Source: Paenibacillus lacisoli (GTDB lineage: Bacteria; Bacillota; Bacilli; Paenibacillales; Paenibacillaceae). Taken from it: a stretch of DNA of 64,000 bases. The DNA lies in the NCBI RefSeq assembly GCF_030580655.1, contig NZ_JAUQTB010000001.1, forward strand, positions 1 to 64,000, given 5' to 3'. The first letter of the stretch is position 1, and the number at the start of each line of letters is the position of its first letter. The notes beneath the pieces were generated by a model that saw nothing but the letters and a program-made list of their open reading frames with translations, did not search any database and had not been told where the DNA came from. Positions 16,318 through 24,456 of the stretch are shown piece by piece. The position numbers and the translations under genes are program-made.

Positions 16318-17246
16318 TCTGGTGCCTTGCAGCTGTAAGTATTTTGCTAGGAATGGCCGTAATCGTTTTGCTCATGCGCTATCGCAAGCGAAGCCGCCAG
16401 CTCGCCTATATTCACGATAAATTGAACTCGATCATAAATACAGGCACGAATGAACGATTACTGATATTTGACTATGATAAGCAGATAGGACAGCTGCTGA
16501 GGAATATAAATCAACTGCTCGATCACTCGCACCGTGCTGGAGCACGCTATGCCAAGCTGGAAATCGAGATCCGCCGTATGTTATCCAATATTTCCCATGA
16601 TCTAAAAACACCGTTAACGGTGGTATTGGGCTATAGTGAAATTCTTCTTCATGATCGTGAATTGACTGAACATGAGAGAGAAGCAATGACGTCTAATATT
16701 TATGATAAAGCACAGGAGGTGCTCAATCTCGTACGTTCTTTTTTTGACCTGGCTAAACTAGAGGCGGGCGATATCGAGATGGTGCTGAGCAAAGTCAATG
16801 TTAGCGAACTCTGTCGCTTGAAGCTGTTATCTTTCTACGACTTGTTAACAAGCCAGGGAATGAAGCTGGAGGTAGCCATACCAGACGTTGACATGTATGT
16901 AATGGCTCATACAGAGGCTCTGGAGCGCGTTCTGGATAACTTGATTATGAATGCAATGAAATACGGAGCGGATGGCAAGTTGTTAGGGTTGACGCTCGAA
17001 GCGTTAAATTCAGGAAAAGTTGCCATTCAGGTGTGGGATAAAGGCAAAGGCATTCCAGAGCAAGAGCATCATCGGGTCTTTGAACGGATGTATACCCTTG
17101 AGGATTCGCGTAATCGTCTCTACCAAGGCAGCGGACTTGGTCTTACCATCACCAAGCGGCTTGTTGAGCGTATGGGAGGCACGATCGGATTGAATAGCAT
17201 ACCCAATAAGCGGACGGAATTCACAGTTGTCCTGAATACCAACTAG
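16314..17246 (+). CDS. Sensor histidine kinase with a minimal N-terminal membrane anchor
   Basis: A 310-residue kinase beginning at ATG 16314, overlapping the regulator stop as ATGA. Only one clear hydrophobic segment (about residues 3-20) precedes the cytoplasmic part, so there is no extracellular sensor; the kinase may read the state of its transporter. HisKA contains NISHDLKTPLTVVLGYSEI and HATPase contains NLIMNAMKYG, DKGKGIPEQE and GSGLGLTITKRL. Similar small kinases are found with BcrAB/SalXY-type exporters. The ABC genes begin 17 bases downstream, so all four genes form one operon. Confidence 0.9.
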   Translation: MIWCLAAVSILLGMAVIVLLMRYRKRSRQLAYIHDKLNSIINTGTNERLLIFDYDKQIGQLLRNINQLLDHSHRAGARYAKLEIEIRRMLSNISHDLKTPLTVVLGYSEILLHDRELTEHEREAMTSNIYDKAQEVLNLVRSFFDLAKLEAGDIEMVLSKVNVSELCRLKLLSFYDLLTSQGMKLEVAIPDVDMYVMAHTEALERVLDNLIMNAMKYGADGKLLGLTLEALNSGKVAIQVWDKGKGIPEQEHHRVFERMYTLEDSRNRLYQGSGLGLTITKRLVERMGGTIGLNSIPNKRTEFTVVLNTN

Positions 17247-17263
17247 CGAAGGAGATAAGAGCT

Positions 17264-18187
17264 TTGACGTATATAGCACGTACGATTGGATTAACAAAGA
17301 CTTACGGGGCGATCGAGGCGGTATCCGACGTCTCCATGAACATCAGGCAGGGCGAGATCTATGGTTTACTTGGGCACAACAGGTCAGGCAAAACAACGTT
17401 AATGAGAATGCTAGTCAACCTAGTTAAACCGAATAAGGGTGAAATTGAACTTTTTGGAGAGAAACTGTCACCCTCTACGTATGAGATACTGAAACGCATA
17501 GGGAGCATTATTGAGTATCCACTTTTCTATGATGATTTAACTGCATGGGACAATATGGATATCCATTGTGAGTATATGGGTTTTTCAGATAAAAAAGTTA
17601 TTGGTACGATGATGGAACAGGTGGGGTTGAAGGATATAGGCAGGATGCCAGTTGGGGAATTTTCCTTCGGAATGAGGCAGCGCCTTGGCATCGCCCGCGC
17701 TATGATCACGACACCAGAGCTGCTTATTCTGGACGAGCCAATTAACGGCCTGGATCCGGCTGGCATCATGGAGCTGCGCGATCTTTTCAAGAGGCTCAGC
17801 TCCGAACACAGGATCACACTGCTCATCTCAAGTCACCATCTTGGAGAGATCGAGCAGATTGCTGATACGGTGGGCGTTATTCAGGGAGGACGACTGATTG
17901 AGGAAGTCGCGATGGAACGAATACGTGAACAACACCATGAATATATCGAACTTTGTCCAACAGACATTCGTAAGGCGGTCTACGTCATAGAGCATTTGCT
18001 CGGGTTAAGTAATTATAAGCTGGTCAACGAGCAAACGATAAGGATATACGACCAGGATGTGCGTCCATCGATTCTTATTGCAGATCTTGTCCGACACGAT
18101 GTCGCGATTGAGTCGTTCTTCAAACGAGTTCACTCTTTGGAGGAGTACTTCATGAACTTGATGAAGGGGGATCGTAACTTTGTTTAA
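17264..18187 (+). CDS. ABC transporter ATP-binding protein (BcrA-like)
   Basis: A 307-residue ATPase: Walker A GHNRSGKTT (about residues 37-45; Arg replaces the common Gly/Ala but the GxxxxGKT spacing is kept), signature FSFGMRQRLGIARAM, Walker B LLILDEPINGLDP, and H-loop LLISSHHLGEIE. The C-terminal 90 residues match the extension seen in bacitracin/lantibiotic exporters. TTG 17264 follows GAAGGAGAT. Its stop overlaps the permease start. Likely exports or removes a membrane-active antibiotic, inferred from operon type. Confidence 0.92.
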   Translation: MTYIARTIGLTKTYGAIEAVSDVSMNIRQGEIYGLLGHNRSGKTTLMRMLVNLVKPNKGEIELFGEKLSPSTYEILKRIGSIIEYPLFYDDLTAWDNMDIHCEYMGFSDKKVIGTMMEQVGLKDIGRMPVGEFSFGMRQRLGIARAMITTPELLILDEPINGLDPAGIMELRDLFKRLSSEHRITLLISSHHLGEIEQIADTVGVIQGGRLIEEVAMERIREQHHEYIELCPTDIRKAVYVIEHLLGLSNYKLVNEQTIRIYDQDVRPSILIADLVRHDVAIESFFKRVHSLEEYFMNLMKGDRNFV

Positions 18188-18878
18188 ACTGATCTCGCTA
18201 GAACTACGCAAACAACGATTCGCTCGTTATATTGGTTATGCAGCCATGATAGATCTGGCGCTCCTTCTGTTTTTGGTCCTGCTAGGCGTTACAGACCATG
18301 GAGCCGTGGATTATGTGTACTCCACTTTTCACGCATCGTTTACACTAATTGATACCTTCGTCAAGGCCATCTTCATTATATTCGCCGGGGCACTGCTCTC
18401 CAGAATGATTGTTGGGGAATATAGGAATAAAAAACTGGGCTTTCTTTTTACATATCCAATTAAGCGCTACAAGTTCATCACTGCCAAATTAGTTATTATC
18501 TACTTTTTTACGTTCGCCATGATCCTATTTACTAACATACTGATCAGTTCGATTTTCGTCGCCATGAATGATGTTTATCCCTTTATTTCAGATTCACTGA
18601 CAGGGGAACAGATAAGAGGGATGATCATGAAGTACATCGTCAGCTCCTTGTCAGCTGCCGCAATGGCCCTGATTCCGTTGGCCTTCGGCATGTTTAAGCA
18701 TTCGATTACAATGACAATGGGTTCCTCCGTTATTCTGGTTCTTATTGTGTGTTCTGGCTTCAACGGACCTTTACTATCCTTGAACTCTACGATCGAGGTT
18801 CACTTGTTGCTTGGAGCCGCTGGCTTGTTGGCTTCCTGGCTATCGATGCTACGACTTGAGAAAAAGGACGTTAAATAG
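18180..18878 (+). CDS. ABC-2 type transporter permease
   Basis: A 232-residue integral membrane protein with about six hydrophobic segments and the ABC-2 hallmark of two TM helices, a loop with RMIVGEYRNKKLGFLFTYPI (the conserved E-x-R-x-x-K-L/T element contacting the ATPase), then four helices. TTG 18180 overlaps the ATPase stop by eight bases, implying translational coupling. It completes the RR-HK-ABC module; no terminator is evident before the convergent hxlR-type gene. Confidence 0.85.
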   Translation: MFKLISLELRKQRFARYIGYAAMIDLALLLFLVLLGVTDHGAVDYVYSTFHASFTLIDTFVKAIFIIFAGALLSRMIVGEYRNKKLGFLFTYPIKRYKFITAKLVIIYFFTFAMILFTNILISSIFVAMNDVYPFISDSLTGEQIRGMIMKYIVSSLSAAAMALIPLAFGMFKHSITMTMGSSVILVLIVCSGFNGPLLSLNSTIEVHLLLGAAGLLASWLSMLRLEKKDVK

Positions 18879-18928
18879 AGGCTGTGAAAAGAGAAGTCAA
18901 ACGAGATTGGATCAAATATAAGTTAGCC

Positions 18929-19300
18929 TTAAAAATCTTCCAAAACCTTGGATTTGTCACCGTGAACTCTTTCCAGGTGATCCTCTCCCCAATAGCATAA
19001 TAGGTCTAGCGCGGGCTTTAACCCCCAGCCGTAGGAAGTTAACTCATACTCTACTTTAGGTGGGATCTCTTTATAAACCTTTCTTGCGATAATCTGATCC
19101 TTTTCAAGGCCTCTTAGTTGAGTGGTAAGCATTTTTTGTGTAATGCCGGGGATTAACCGTCGAAACTCAGACGTCCGTTTGCGTCCCGTCATCAAATGAT
19201 AGATGATTAGAGGCTTCCATTTCCCCCCCATTACCTCTAATGCCGCCTCCACGCCAACTTTGTACTTCTTTTCAACGCTATTTTTCCTCTCTTCAGTCAT
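18929..19300 (-). CDS. HxlR-family transcriptional regulator
   Basis: A 123-residue MarR/HxlR-type winged-helix protein: VEAALEVMGGKWKPLIIYHLM, RTSEFRRLIPGITQKMLTTQL and KVEYELTSYGWGLKPAL are hallmark blocks. Unlike YodB it has no N-terminal redox Cys; the only Cys is in LLCYWGE. ATG 19300 follows GAGGAATAAG. It is divergent from an NAD(P)H quinone reductase gene, and an imperfect inverted repeat in between is a likely operator. By analogy with YodB/HxlR pairs it probably represses the reductase until electrophiles or quinones appear. Confidence 0.9.
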   Translation of the reverse strand: MTEERKNSVEKKYKVGVEAALEVMGGKWKPLIIYHLMTGRKRTSEFRRLIPGITQKMLTTQLRGLEKDQIIARKVYKEIPPKVEYELTSYGWGLKPALDLLCYWGEDHLERVHGDKSKVLEDF

Positions 19301-19334
19301 CTCTTATTCCTCGTTTCTTGAGTACCAATCTAAG

Positions 19335-19386
19335 GCACTTTCATGTTCCTATGGCACCTCAATTATCCTATAGAACTTGAAAGTGC
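19335..19386. promoter_or_regulatory. Inverted repeat between hxlR-type and quinone reductase genes
   Basis: GCACTTTCATGTTC (19335-19348) and GAACTTGAAAGTGC (19373-19386) are reverse complements at 13 of 14 positions, separated by 24 bases, with GTAC-containing flanks further out. This is a plausible pair of operator sites for the divergent HxlR regulator. Confidence 0.5.
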
Positions 19387-19462
19387 GTACTTCCAAATTG
19401 TTTTTATTATTGTTTATAATAACATCAGCCATTGATCATAAGAAAGGAGAGAAGATACTAGT

Positions 19463-20047
19463 ATGAAAGTATTAATTGTTGTTTCGCATCCGAGGAAAGA
19501 TTCCCTTACCTTTAAGGTGGCCGATCGTTTCGCACAAGGTCTTGCTGAGGCTGGCCACGACTATGAGATATTGGATTTACACGGAATTGGGTTTGACCCT
19601 GTTCTTAAAGGAGAGGATGAACCTGATTTTTCAGCAGCGGAACAGCTCTTTTCTCCTGAGGTGGAAATGGAAATACGACGACTGAAAGAGAACGACGCCT
19701 TGACATTTATTTTTCCAGTTTGGTGGTGGTATTTGCCAGCTATGCTCAAAGGATATATTGACCGCGTATGGAACAACGGGTTTGCATACGGTTCGAATAA
19801 GCTTCATCATGAGCATGTCTTGTGGATTGGTCTAGCAGGTGTTTCCAAAGAACAGATGAAAAAGCGTAATTATGATGAAAGTATTACTCATCTGCTTAAT
19901 GTGGGAATTGCAGATTATTGCGGTGTTCCCAATTCCAAAGTCGAATTTTTATATGAGACATTGGGTTCCGATTCCAAGCATTATGAGATGCTGCTTAACC
20001 AAGCTCATGACTTAGGGCTGAATTATGCCAAGGAACAGCAGTCTTAA
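19463..20047 (+). CDS. NAD(P)H:quinone reductase / flavodoxin-like fold oxidoreductase
   Basis: A 194-residue flavoprotein of the NQO1/MdaB/KefF group. Visible features: N-terminal beta-strand with SHPRKDSLTFKVADRFAQGL (FMN/FAD phosphate binding), DLHGIGFDPVL, and FVFPVWWW-like FIFPVWWWYLPAMLKGYIDRVW (active-site/flavin loop), followed by GFAYG. Such enzymes reduce quinones by two electrons and protect against electrophile stress. ATG 19463 has AAGGAGAGAAG upstream. Divergent from the HxlR regulator, its likely repressor. Confidence 0.9.
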   Translation: MKVLIVVSHPRKDSLTFKVADRFAQGLAEAGHDYEILDLHGIGFDPVLKGEDEPDFSAAEQLFSPEVEMEIRRLKENDALTFIFPVWWWYLPAMLKGYIDRVWNNGFAYGSNKLHHEHVLWIGLAGVSKEQMKKRNYDESITHLLNVGIADYCGVPNSKVEFLYETLGSDSKHYEMLLNQAHDLGLNYAKEQQS

Positions 20048-20384
20048 GTTTAGTCTGAACTCTACCGAGTCTGTCCAAGGAATTAATTATATGAATTTGC
20101 ACCTGATTCAAGCAAGAGGGAATGGAGAGGGCGGATCATCCATGTTCAACATTGCAGTATGGCATTGCTAATGAAAGATACTCCGGATGAAAAACAGCGA
20201 CAGCTAAGGACGATAAAGTATTGTCCTAGACTGTCGCTATCCTGTTAGCTAATGTTCCTAGATAGTGTATAAAATTGAGTAACTGCTAATGGTGATTGTC
20301 CTATCAGATTAGGAAATCAAAATTTTGGCGGAGCCTTTAAAGTCCTAGTTCTTTATTGTGGTTGCTGACTTTAAGTAAGTATAG
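20048..20384. other. Intergenic region with one inverted repeat
   Basis: Between convergent genes for the quinone reductase and a hydrolase. It holds the imperfect hairpin at 20195-20238 but no supported gene. Confidence 0.5.
20195..20238. repeat. Inverted repeat, possible terminator
   Basis: AGCGACAG (20195-20202) and CTGTCGCT (20231-20238) pair perfectly and TAAGGAC/GTCCTA inside extends the stem. No clear T run follows, so it is a weak terminator or another RNA structure. Confidence 0.5.
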
Positions 20385-21164
20385 TCATGAAGATATTTTG
20401 GCCAAAAATTCCGAAATTCCTTTACAAACATGACTTGGTGCCTCTAGGGGGGATAGATGGCCGGTTAGGGGAATGACTTGCAGTTCAGCATGTGGGATGC
20501 GAGGCAGCAATTCCCTTTTTAGTGTTTCCAAGCGATCTACAGGGTCAGATTCCCCGGCAAGAACAAGTGTAGGGACATCAATGTTCTTAACTTCTGCAGA
20601 AATATCTTCAAGCATTGCAGTTTCAGGCCACGCTGCACGAGCCAAAGGAGCACTATTTTGCATATCCTCGAGTACCATTTCACGAATGTTTTCTTCAAGC
20701 TGAAGCAAGGTAATATTGCCAAGAGCAATTTCTGCTCCCTCACGATGATCATAAAAATGAATCATTGCATTTCTTATTTCTTGTGGCATGTCTTGAGGAG
20801 TTGGAGGAGAGGGTGCCACCAAGATCAAGCCCTCTAAACCTACGGGATTACGTGAAGCCAATAACTGTGCCGCTTTACCACCCATTGAATGACCAATAAG
20901 GATATAACGCTTAAGGTCAAGCTCTTGAATCAGTGCCTGTGCATCGTCGGCCAAATCCTTAATGGTATAGGAAACAGCCGACTTATCTGATTTTCCCCAT
21001 CCGCGGTGGTCATAAGCAATACAATGGTATTCTTCTTTCAGACCGTCAATAATTTTAGTCCAGGTTCGTGAAGACCCTCCGTAAAAATGCATAAACACCA
21101 AAGCCGTATCTCCTTGTCCCTGTTGGTCAAGATAAAGTTCGACACCGTTAACATGAGATTGCAT
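20385..21164 (-). CDS. Alpha/beta hydrolase
   Basis: A 259-residue alpha/beta-hydrolase-fold protein. The HFYGGS oxyanion segment, YDHRGWGKSD, nucleophile elbow GHSMGG (Ser about residue 95), acid residue in LAGESDPVDR and final His in LTGHLSPLEAP form the complete triad. Members include esterases, haloperoxidase-like perhydrolases and C-C hydrolases; no finer assignment is supported. ATG 21164 follows GAAGGAGTG; the upstream GTG lies in the binding site. It diverges from an Rrf2-type regulator, with GTAAC/GTTAC repeats over its promoter, so it is probably repressed by that protein. Confidence 0.88.
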   Translation of the reverse strand: MQSHVNGVELYLDQQGQGDTALVFMHFYGGSSRTWTKIIDGLKEEYHCIAYDHRGWGKSDKSAVSYTIKDLADDAQALIQELDLKRYILIGHSMGGKAAQLLASRNPVGLEGLILVAPSPPTPQDMPQEIRNAMIHFYDHREGAEIALGNITLLQLEENIREMVLEDMQNSAPLARAAWPETAMLEDISAEVKNIDVPTLVLAGESDPVDRLETLKRELLPRIPHAELQVIPLTGHLSPLEAPSHVCKGISEFLAKISS

Positions 21165-21188
21165 ATTATTCACTCCTTCAGCATAATC

Positions 21189-21225
21189 AGTAACTTCAAT
21201 AGTAACTGTAACAGTTACTGTTACT
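21189..21225. promoter_or_regulatory. Operator-like GTAAC/GTTAC repeat cluster
   Basis: GTAACTGTAACAGTTAC (21202-21218) is a perfect 17-bp palindrome, flanked by AGTAAC (21189) and GTTACT (21220). It sits between the divergent hydrolase and Rrf2 genes, just after a TATTATAAG-like -10 element of the hydrolase promoter, where a bound repressor would block transcription. Confidence 0.65.
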
Positions 21226-21351
21226 TATAATATCATAAAGTTATATGCTTTGGAAGTCAAGTTAATTAGCGTAATATAAATAAATTTGATTTGCTTTTTG
21301 AAAGTTAATACACTAATAATAAGCTTTTAAAAGAAAGAGGGACTTCGCACA

Positions 21352-21783
21352 ATGGGGAATAGAAGCCAACAGTTCTCGGTAGCTGTTCATATTTTATGTT
21401 TTCTTGAATTTAATAAAGAAGGCCGTACTACGTCCGAATTACTGGCCATGAGTGTAAACGCTAATCCGGCAGTGATTCGAAGAATTATGAGAAAACTGAC
21501 TAAAGCGGGTCTTATTACATCTACTCTTGGAACTAATGCTGCAATAAGCCTGGCCCAAAAGGCCGATCAAATGACGTTGTTAGATGTTTATCGTGCGACT
21601 ATGGAAGATAGTCCAGATATATTTATCATTCATAGAGAAACAAACCCCAATTGCCCTGTAGGAAGTAAAATGCCGTTTTTATTAGATGGAGTTTACAATA
21701 AAGTCCAGACGGCTATGGAGAACGAGTTATCCGGTATTACTATTGATTATCTGGTTAAGAATGGGATACTCGGGATCGAATAA
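21352..21783 (+). CDS. Rrf2-family transcriptional regulator (YwnA-like)
   Basis: A 143-residue winged-helix regulator: SQQFSVAVHILCFLEF, TTSELLAMSVNANPAVIRRIMRKLTKAGLI (DNA-binding helix), and LAQKADQMTLLDVYRAT are typical Rrf2 blocks. It has only two Cys (HILCF and NPNCPVG) and so lacks the three-Cys iron-sulfur site of IscR/NsrR; it belongs with the cluster-free YwnA/CymR-like members. ATG 21352 has AGAGGG upstream. It probably controls the divergent hydrolase and itself through the repeats at 21189-21225. Confidence 0.9.
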   Translation: MGNRSQQFSVAVHILCFLEFNKEGRTTSELLAMSVNANPAVIRRIMRKLTKAGLITSTLGTNAAISLAQKADQMTLLDVYRATMEDSPDIFIIHRETNPNCPVGSKMPFLLDGVYNKVQTAMENELSGITIDYLVKNGILGIE

Positions 21784-21842
21784 AGAACATCTGACCGAGA
21801 GTCTGCACTTAAATTGTCGAGTGACAAGGCATTTTCCGTTTG

Positions 21843-21869
21843 AAAGTCGCAATATAGCGGCTTTTTTTT
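21843..21869 (+). terminator. Intrinsic terminator after the rrf2-type gene
   Basis: AAGTCGC and GCGGCTT pair around AATATA with one mismatch and are followed by TTTTTTT. Confidence 0.7.
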
Positions 21870-21930
21870 ATTGTACAAATTTGTATCCTGAGACAAGGAA
21901 AAGAACTTGTTTCGATTAGATTACTAGATA

Positions 21931-21997
21931 TTGACAGGAAATAAAAAGGTGTTACAATAAAACTGATTGATCATTCAAAATAAATAACGGTCAATCA
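21931..21997 (+). promoter_or_regulatory. Promoter and inverted repeat of the tetR-type gene
   Basis: TTGACA (21931-21936), 16-bp spacer and TACAAT (21953-21958) form a good promoter. Just downstream, TGATTGA (21964-21970) and TCAATCA (21991-21997) form an inverted repeat, and CAATCAATA recurs at 22012. It is a plausible autoregulatory operator for the TetR protein. Confidence 0.65.
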
Positions 21998-22040
21998 ATA
22001 ATAAATATAAACAATCAATAATATAGAGGTGGATGAATAA

Positions 22041-22634
22041 ATGGAACACAAACCATATTTGATAGCTGATGCACGCAGAGAACAAATTATGAAGGCTGCA
22101 ATAGATGTTTTATCAGAAATTGGATATCACAGCACGAGCCTTTCTAAAATAGCGAACAAAGCAAACATAAGTACTGGGCTTATATCTTATCATTTCTCTG
22201 GTAAAGAAGATTTGATGAGAAATACTTTAATGTATTTGGTTCAGCAAGAGCGAATCTTTATAAAGGAAAAAGTAGAACAGAAAACGACCTATATGGAGAA
22301 ATTAATGACTTTTATAGAGGCAAGTTTGGCATATCAGGGTACGAATCAAGAAAAAAACAACGCTTTACTTGAAATTATATTTAATGGTCGTACACTAGAC
22401 AACGTTCCTTATTATGTGGCAGAAATAAAAGAAGAAGACGAATTAGACGCACTCTTGAAGGAAATTCTTTACAAAGGAAAAGAATCTAAAGAATTTGATG
22501 ACTTTGATTCTCAAGTGATTGCTATTGTCATTCGGGGCGCTATAGCAGGAGCTAGGTCATTACCTCAAAACGAATTAAGTCTTGAAGAATACAGTGAAAA
22601 ATTAATAAAAAGTATTATAAAAATGATCAAATAA
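22041..22634 (+). CDS. TetR-family transcriptional regulator
   Basis: A 197-residue regulator. The N-terminal domain RREQIMKAAIDVLSEIGYHS, helix-turn-helix SKIANKANISTGLISYHF and GKEDLMRNTL are typical of BetI/TetR-type repressors. The ligand-binding C-terminal part (about 60-197) shows no assignable subfamily. ATG 22041 follows GAGGTGG. No transporter or enzyme is co-directional with it except the DUF4097 lipoprotein gene 127 bases downstream, so its target is uncertain; it likely regulates itself. Confidence 0.88.
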   Translation: MEHKPYLIADARREQIMKAAIDVLSEIGYHSTSLSKIANKANISTGLISYHFSGKEDLMRNTLMYLVQQERIFIKEKVEQKTTYMEKLMTFIEASLAYQGTNQEKNNALLEIIFNGRTLDNVPYYVAEIKEEDELDALLKEILYKGKESKEFDDFDSQVIAIVIRGAIAGARSLPQNELSLEEYSEKLIKSIIKMIK

Positions 22635-22761
22635 AAAAATGAATGTCCAGATTTAAAAGCTATGTAGTGACTCAACCTTGGAGGGAGTAGGAGCTTCTCC
22701 GCTTGTTTATTACTACTCAGCAAACTCGATGAAAAAGGACACTTGAAGGGGAGAATTCATC

Positions 22762-23709
22762 GTGAAGAACAATAGAAAATTGTGTTTAATAGGAATCATG
22801 TTGATCGTTTTGAGCTTCGCTGGAACAGGTTGTCAGCCACTCAATGTTGTCGACAAGTTGCCCGCACACGAGCAGAAATGGACTTTTGTGCACGACGAGC
22901 TGAATGCGCTCGTCATCAACAGCGAATATGACGTGAACTTGGAGTTCATCGCCAGCCCCGACGATACCAACTTCGTGGAAATCAGTGGAAATTTGCAGCA
23001 AAGTACGATTAATCAGTTGAAAGAGATAGAGATCACGGGGAATGCTCTTAATCTCCAGCTCCAGAAAGATGTGAAATTAGTCGCACCCAACTATAAGTCT
23101 ATCAAGACACGGATAATTGTAGCGCTGGCGGATGACACCAAGCTGAAGCAGATCAGCTTTACATCAAGCTCAGGCAACACCAGCTTTACCGGCTTGAAGG
23201 CGGGAATGATCGACTTGTCCGTTTCTTCCGGCAATCTGCGCGCGGAAGCTATCACTGCAGGACGGTTGAGTTTAACTTCAAAATCCGGAAATATTACGGC
23301 GGAGCGGATCCAGGCGGATACGGAAATCCAATTGCACTCGGGGGATATCAAGGTGGATGGGGTAAAAGGCTCCCTGACAATGCAGTCGACTTCCGGTAGC
23401 ATTACCGCTGTGAATGTCAACGGTTCGACCAATACCACGCTGCATTCGGGCAACATCAAGTTTGACCGGTTCACGGGAAACGGCGTGTTTAAATCAGTCT
23501 CCGGCAACGTTACTCTGACGGGACTGCGTTCGGACAGCCTAGATATCTCCATCCGTACCGGGAATGTTACTTTGTCCCCCGATCCGCAGTTTAAAGGGTT
23601 CTTTGACCTAAAGACCACATCCGGACACATCACGGCGCCCGAATCCCCTCAAGAGACGACCGACATTATTAAGGTACGGGCAGCTTCGGGCGATATTCGG
23701 ATCCGGTAA
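22762..23709 (+). CDS. DUF4097-type lipoprotein (beta-helical repeat domain)
   Basis: A 315-residue predicted lipoprotein (lipobox GTGC near residue 24). The rest is made of repeating strands of the form x-S-x-S-G-N/D-I-x, e.g. FTSSSGNTSFTG, LSVSSGNLRAEAI, LTSKSGNITAERI, LHSGDIKVDGV, STSGSITAVNV, SVSGNVTLTGL and AASGDIRIR, the signature of DUF4097/DUF4098 putative adhesin-like domains, which form a right-handed beta helix. In Bacillales they often accompany envelope-stress systems. GTG 22762 follows GGGGAG. Function unknown. Confidence 0.85.
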   Translation: MKNNRKLCLIGIMLIVLSFAGTGCQPLNVVDKLPAHEQKWTFVHDELNALVINSEYDVNLEFIASPDDTNFVEISGNLQQSTINQLKEIEITGNALNLQLQKDVKLVAPNYKSIKTRIIVALADDTKLKQISFTSSSGNTSFTGLKAGMIDLSVSSGNLRAEAITAGRLSLTSKSGNITAERIQADTEIQLHSGDIKVDGVKGSLTMQSTSGSITAVNVNGSTNTTLHSGNIKFDRFTGNGVFKSVSGNVTLTGLRSDSLDISIRTGNVTLSPDPQFKGFFDLKTTSGHITAPESPQETTDIIKVRAASGDIRIR

Positions 23710-23799
23710 AGGGGTCAGGCAGAGAAAACTTATAATGAAAGAGTGGAGGGAGGCTTAATCCTTCGGTTTTATATTTTAATACAAAAGGAAGGTGTGGAA

Positions 23800-24456
23800 G
23801 TGTTCACAAAGAGGAGTCGACGTAAAGCCGCGCGACGAGTCAAAACCGGGAACGGGCGTCCTTTAAAGGACTTTCGCTGGTGGCAGCCGCTCTCCCGTGC
23901 TCTGTTCTACCTCCCGTTGACAACTGACGATGACCGACAAGTGGTCTTCGCCGTCGACGTCTCGTATTGGCAACAGTTTTTGGCGGATGATGGTAAAGGC
24001 AAGGCCCATCTATACCTTGATGGCAAACATTATGCCGAGTCTAAACTCCCTGCGGCCTTCCCCGTCGCTGGAGGAACGATCGAAGTAGCGTCCACGGTTT
24101 TTGGCCTAAAACGCTGCCACTATGTCACCGACGAAGGAGTTGTACAACAACTTGTCCCGGACGAAAGTTCCGCCGAAGGGAGGCGCGCTCGCCTTGATCG
24201 CGAGCACCCGTCGTTGAGCCGATGGATCGGATTCACTTCACTAGTCATGCTCATCGTTCCTATGATTCTCGCCATCCCTCAGATCATCGATTTGACCACT
24301 CAGGTACCTTTGATAGCTCAGCACATCGGAACCTTCAACTCGCCTATCTCTCTGCCGATGTGGCTCAACATCGCCCTCGGTCTCTGCGCAGCAGCGGGCA
24401 GTGTGGAGCGTGCAACGCGACTTCAATGGAATGTGTTCATAGACGGTAGCTTTTAG
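23800..24456 (+). CDS. Hypothetical membrane protein
   Basis: A 218-residue protein of unknown family. It begins with a strongly basic region (FTKRSRRKAARRVKTGNGR), followed by a soluble domain with FAVDVSYWQQFL and HLYLDGKHYAESKLPAAFPV, a beta-rich part that looks like a binding module, and ends with two hydrophobic segments (around 155-180 and 195-212). GTG 23800 follows AAGGAAGGTG; the frame is open further upstream but without a binding site. GC-rich relative to the surrounding genes. It follows the DUF4097 lipoprotein by about 90 bases on the same strand and could share its transcript. Confidence 0.62.
   Translation: MFTKRSRRKAARRVKTGNGRPLKDFRWWQPLSRALFYLPLTTDDDRQVVFAVDVSYWQQFLADDGKGKAHLYLDGKHYAESKLPAAFPVAGGTIEVASTVFGLKRCHYVTDEGVVQQLVPDESSAEGRRARLDREHPSLSRWIGFTSLVMLIVPMILAIPQIIDLTTQVPLIAQHIGTFNSPISLPMWLNIALGLCAAAGSVERATRLQWNVFIDGSF

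Noticed and set aside
20195-20238. Strong terminator
   Set aside because: The stem is good but there is no T run on either strand, so it was listed only as an inverted repeat.
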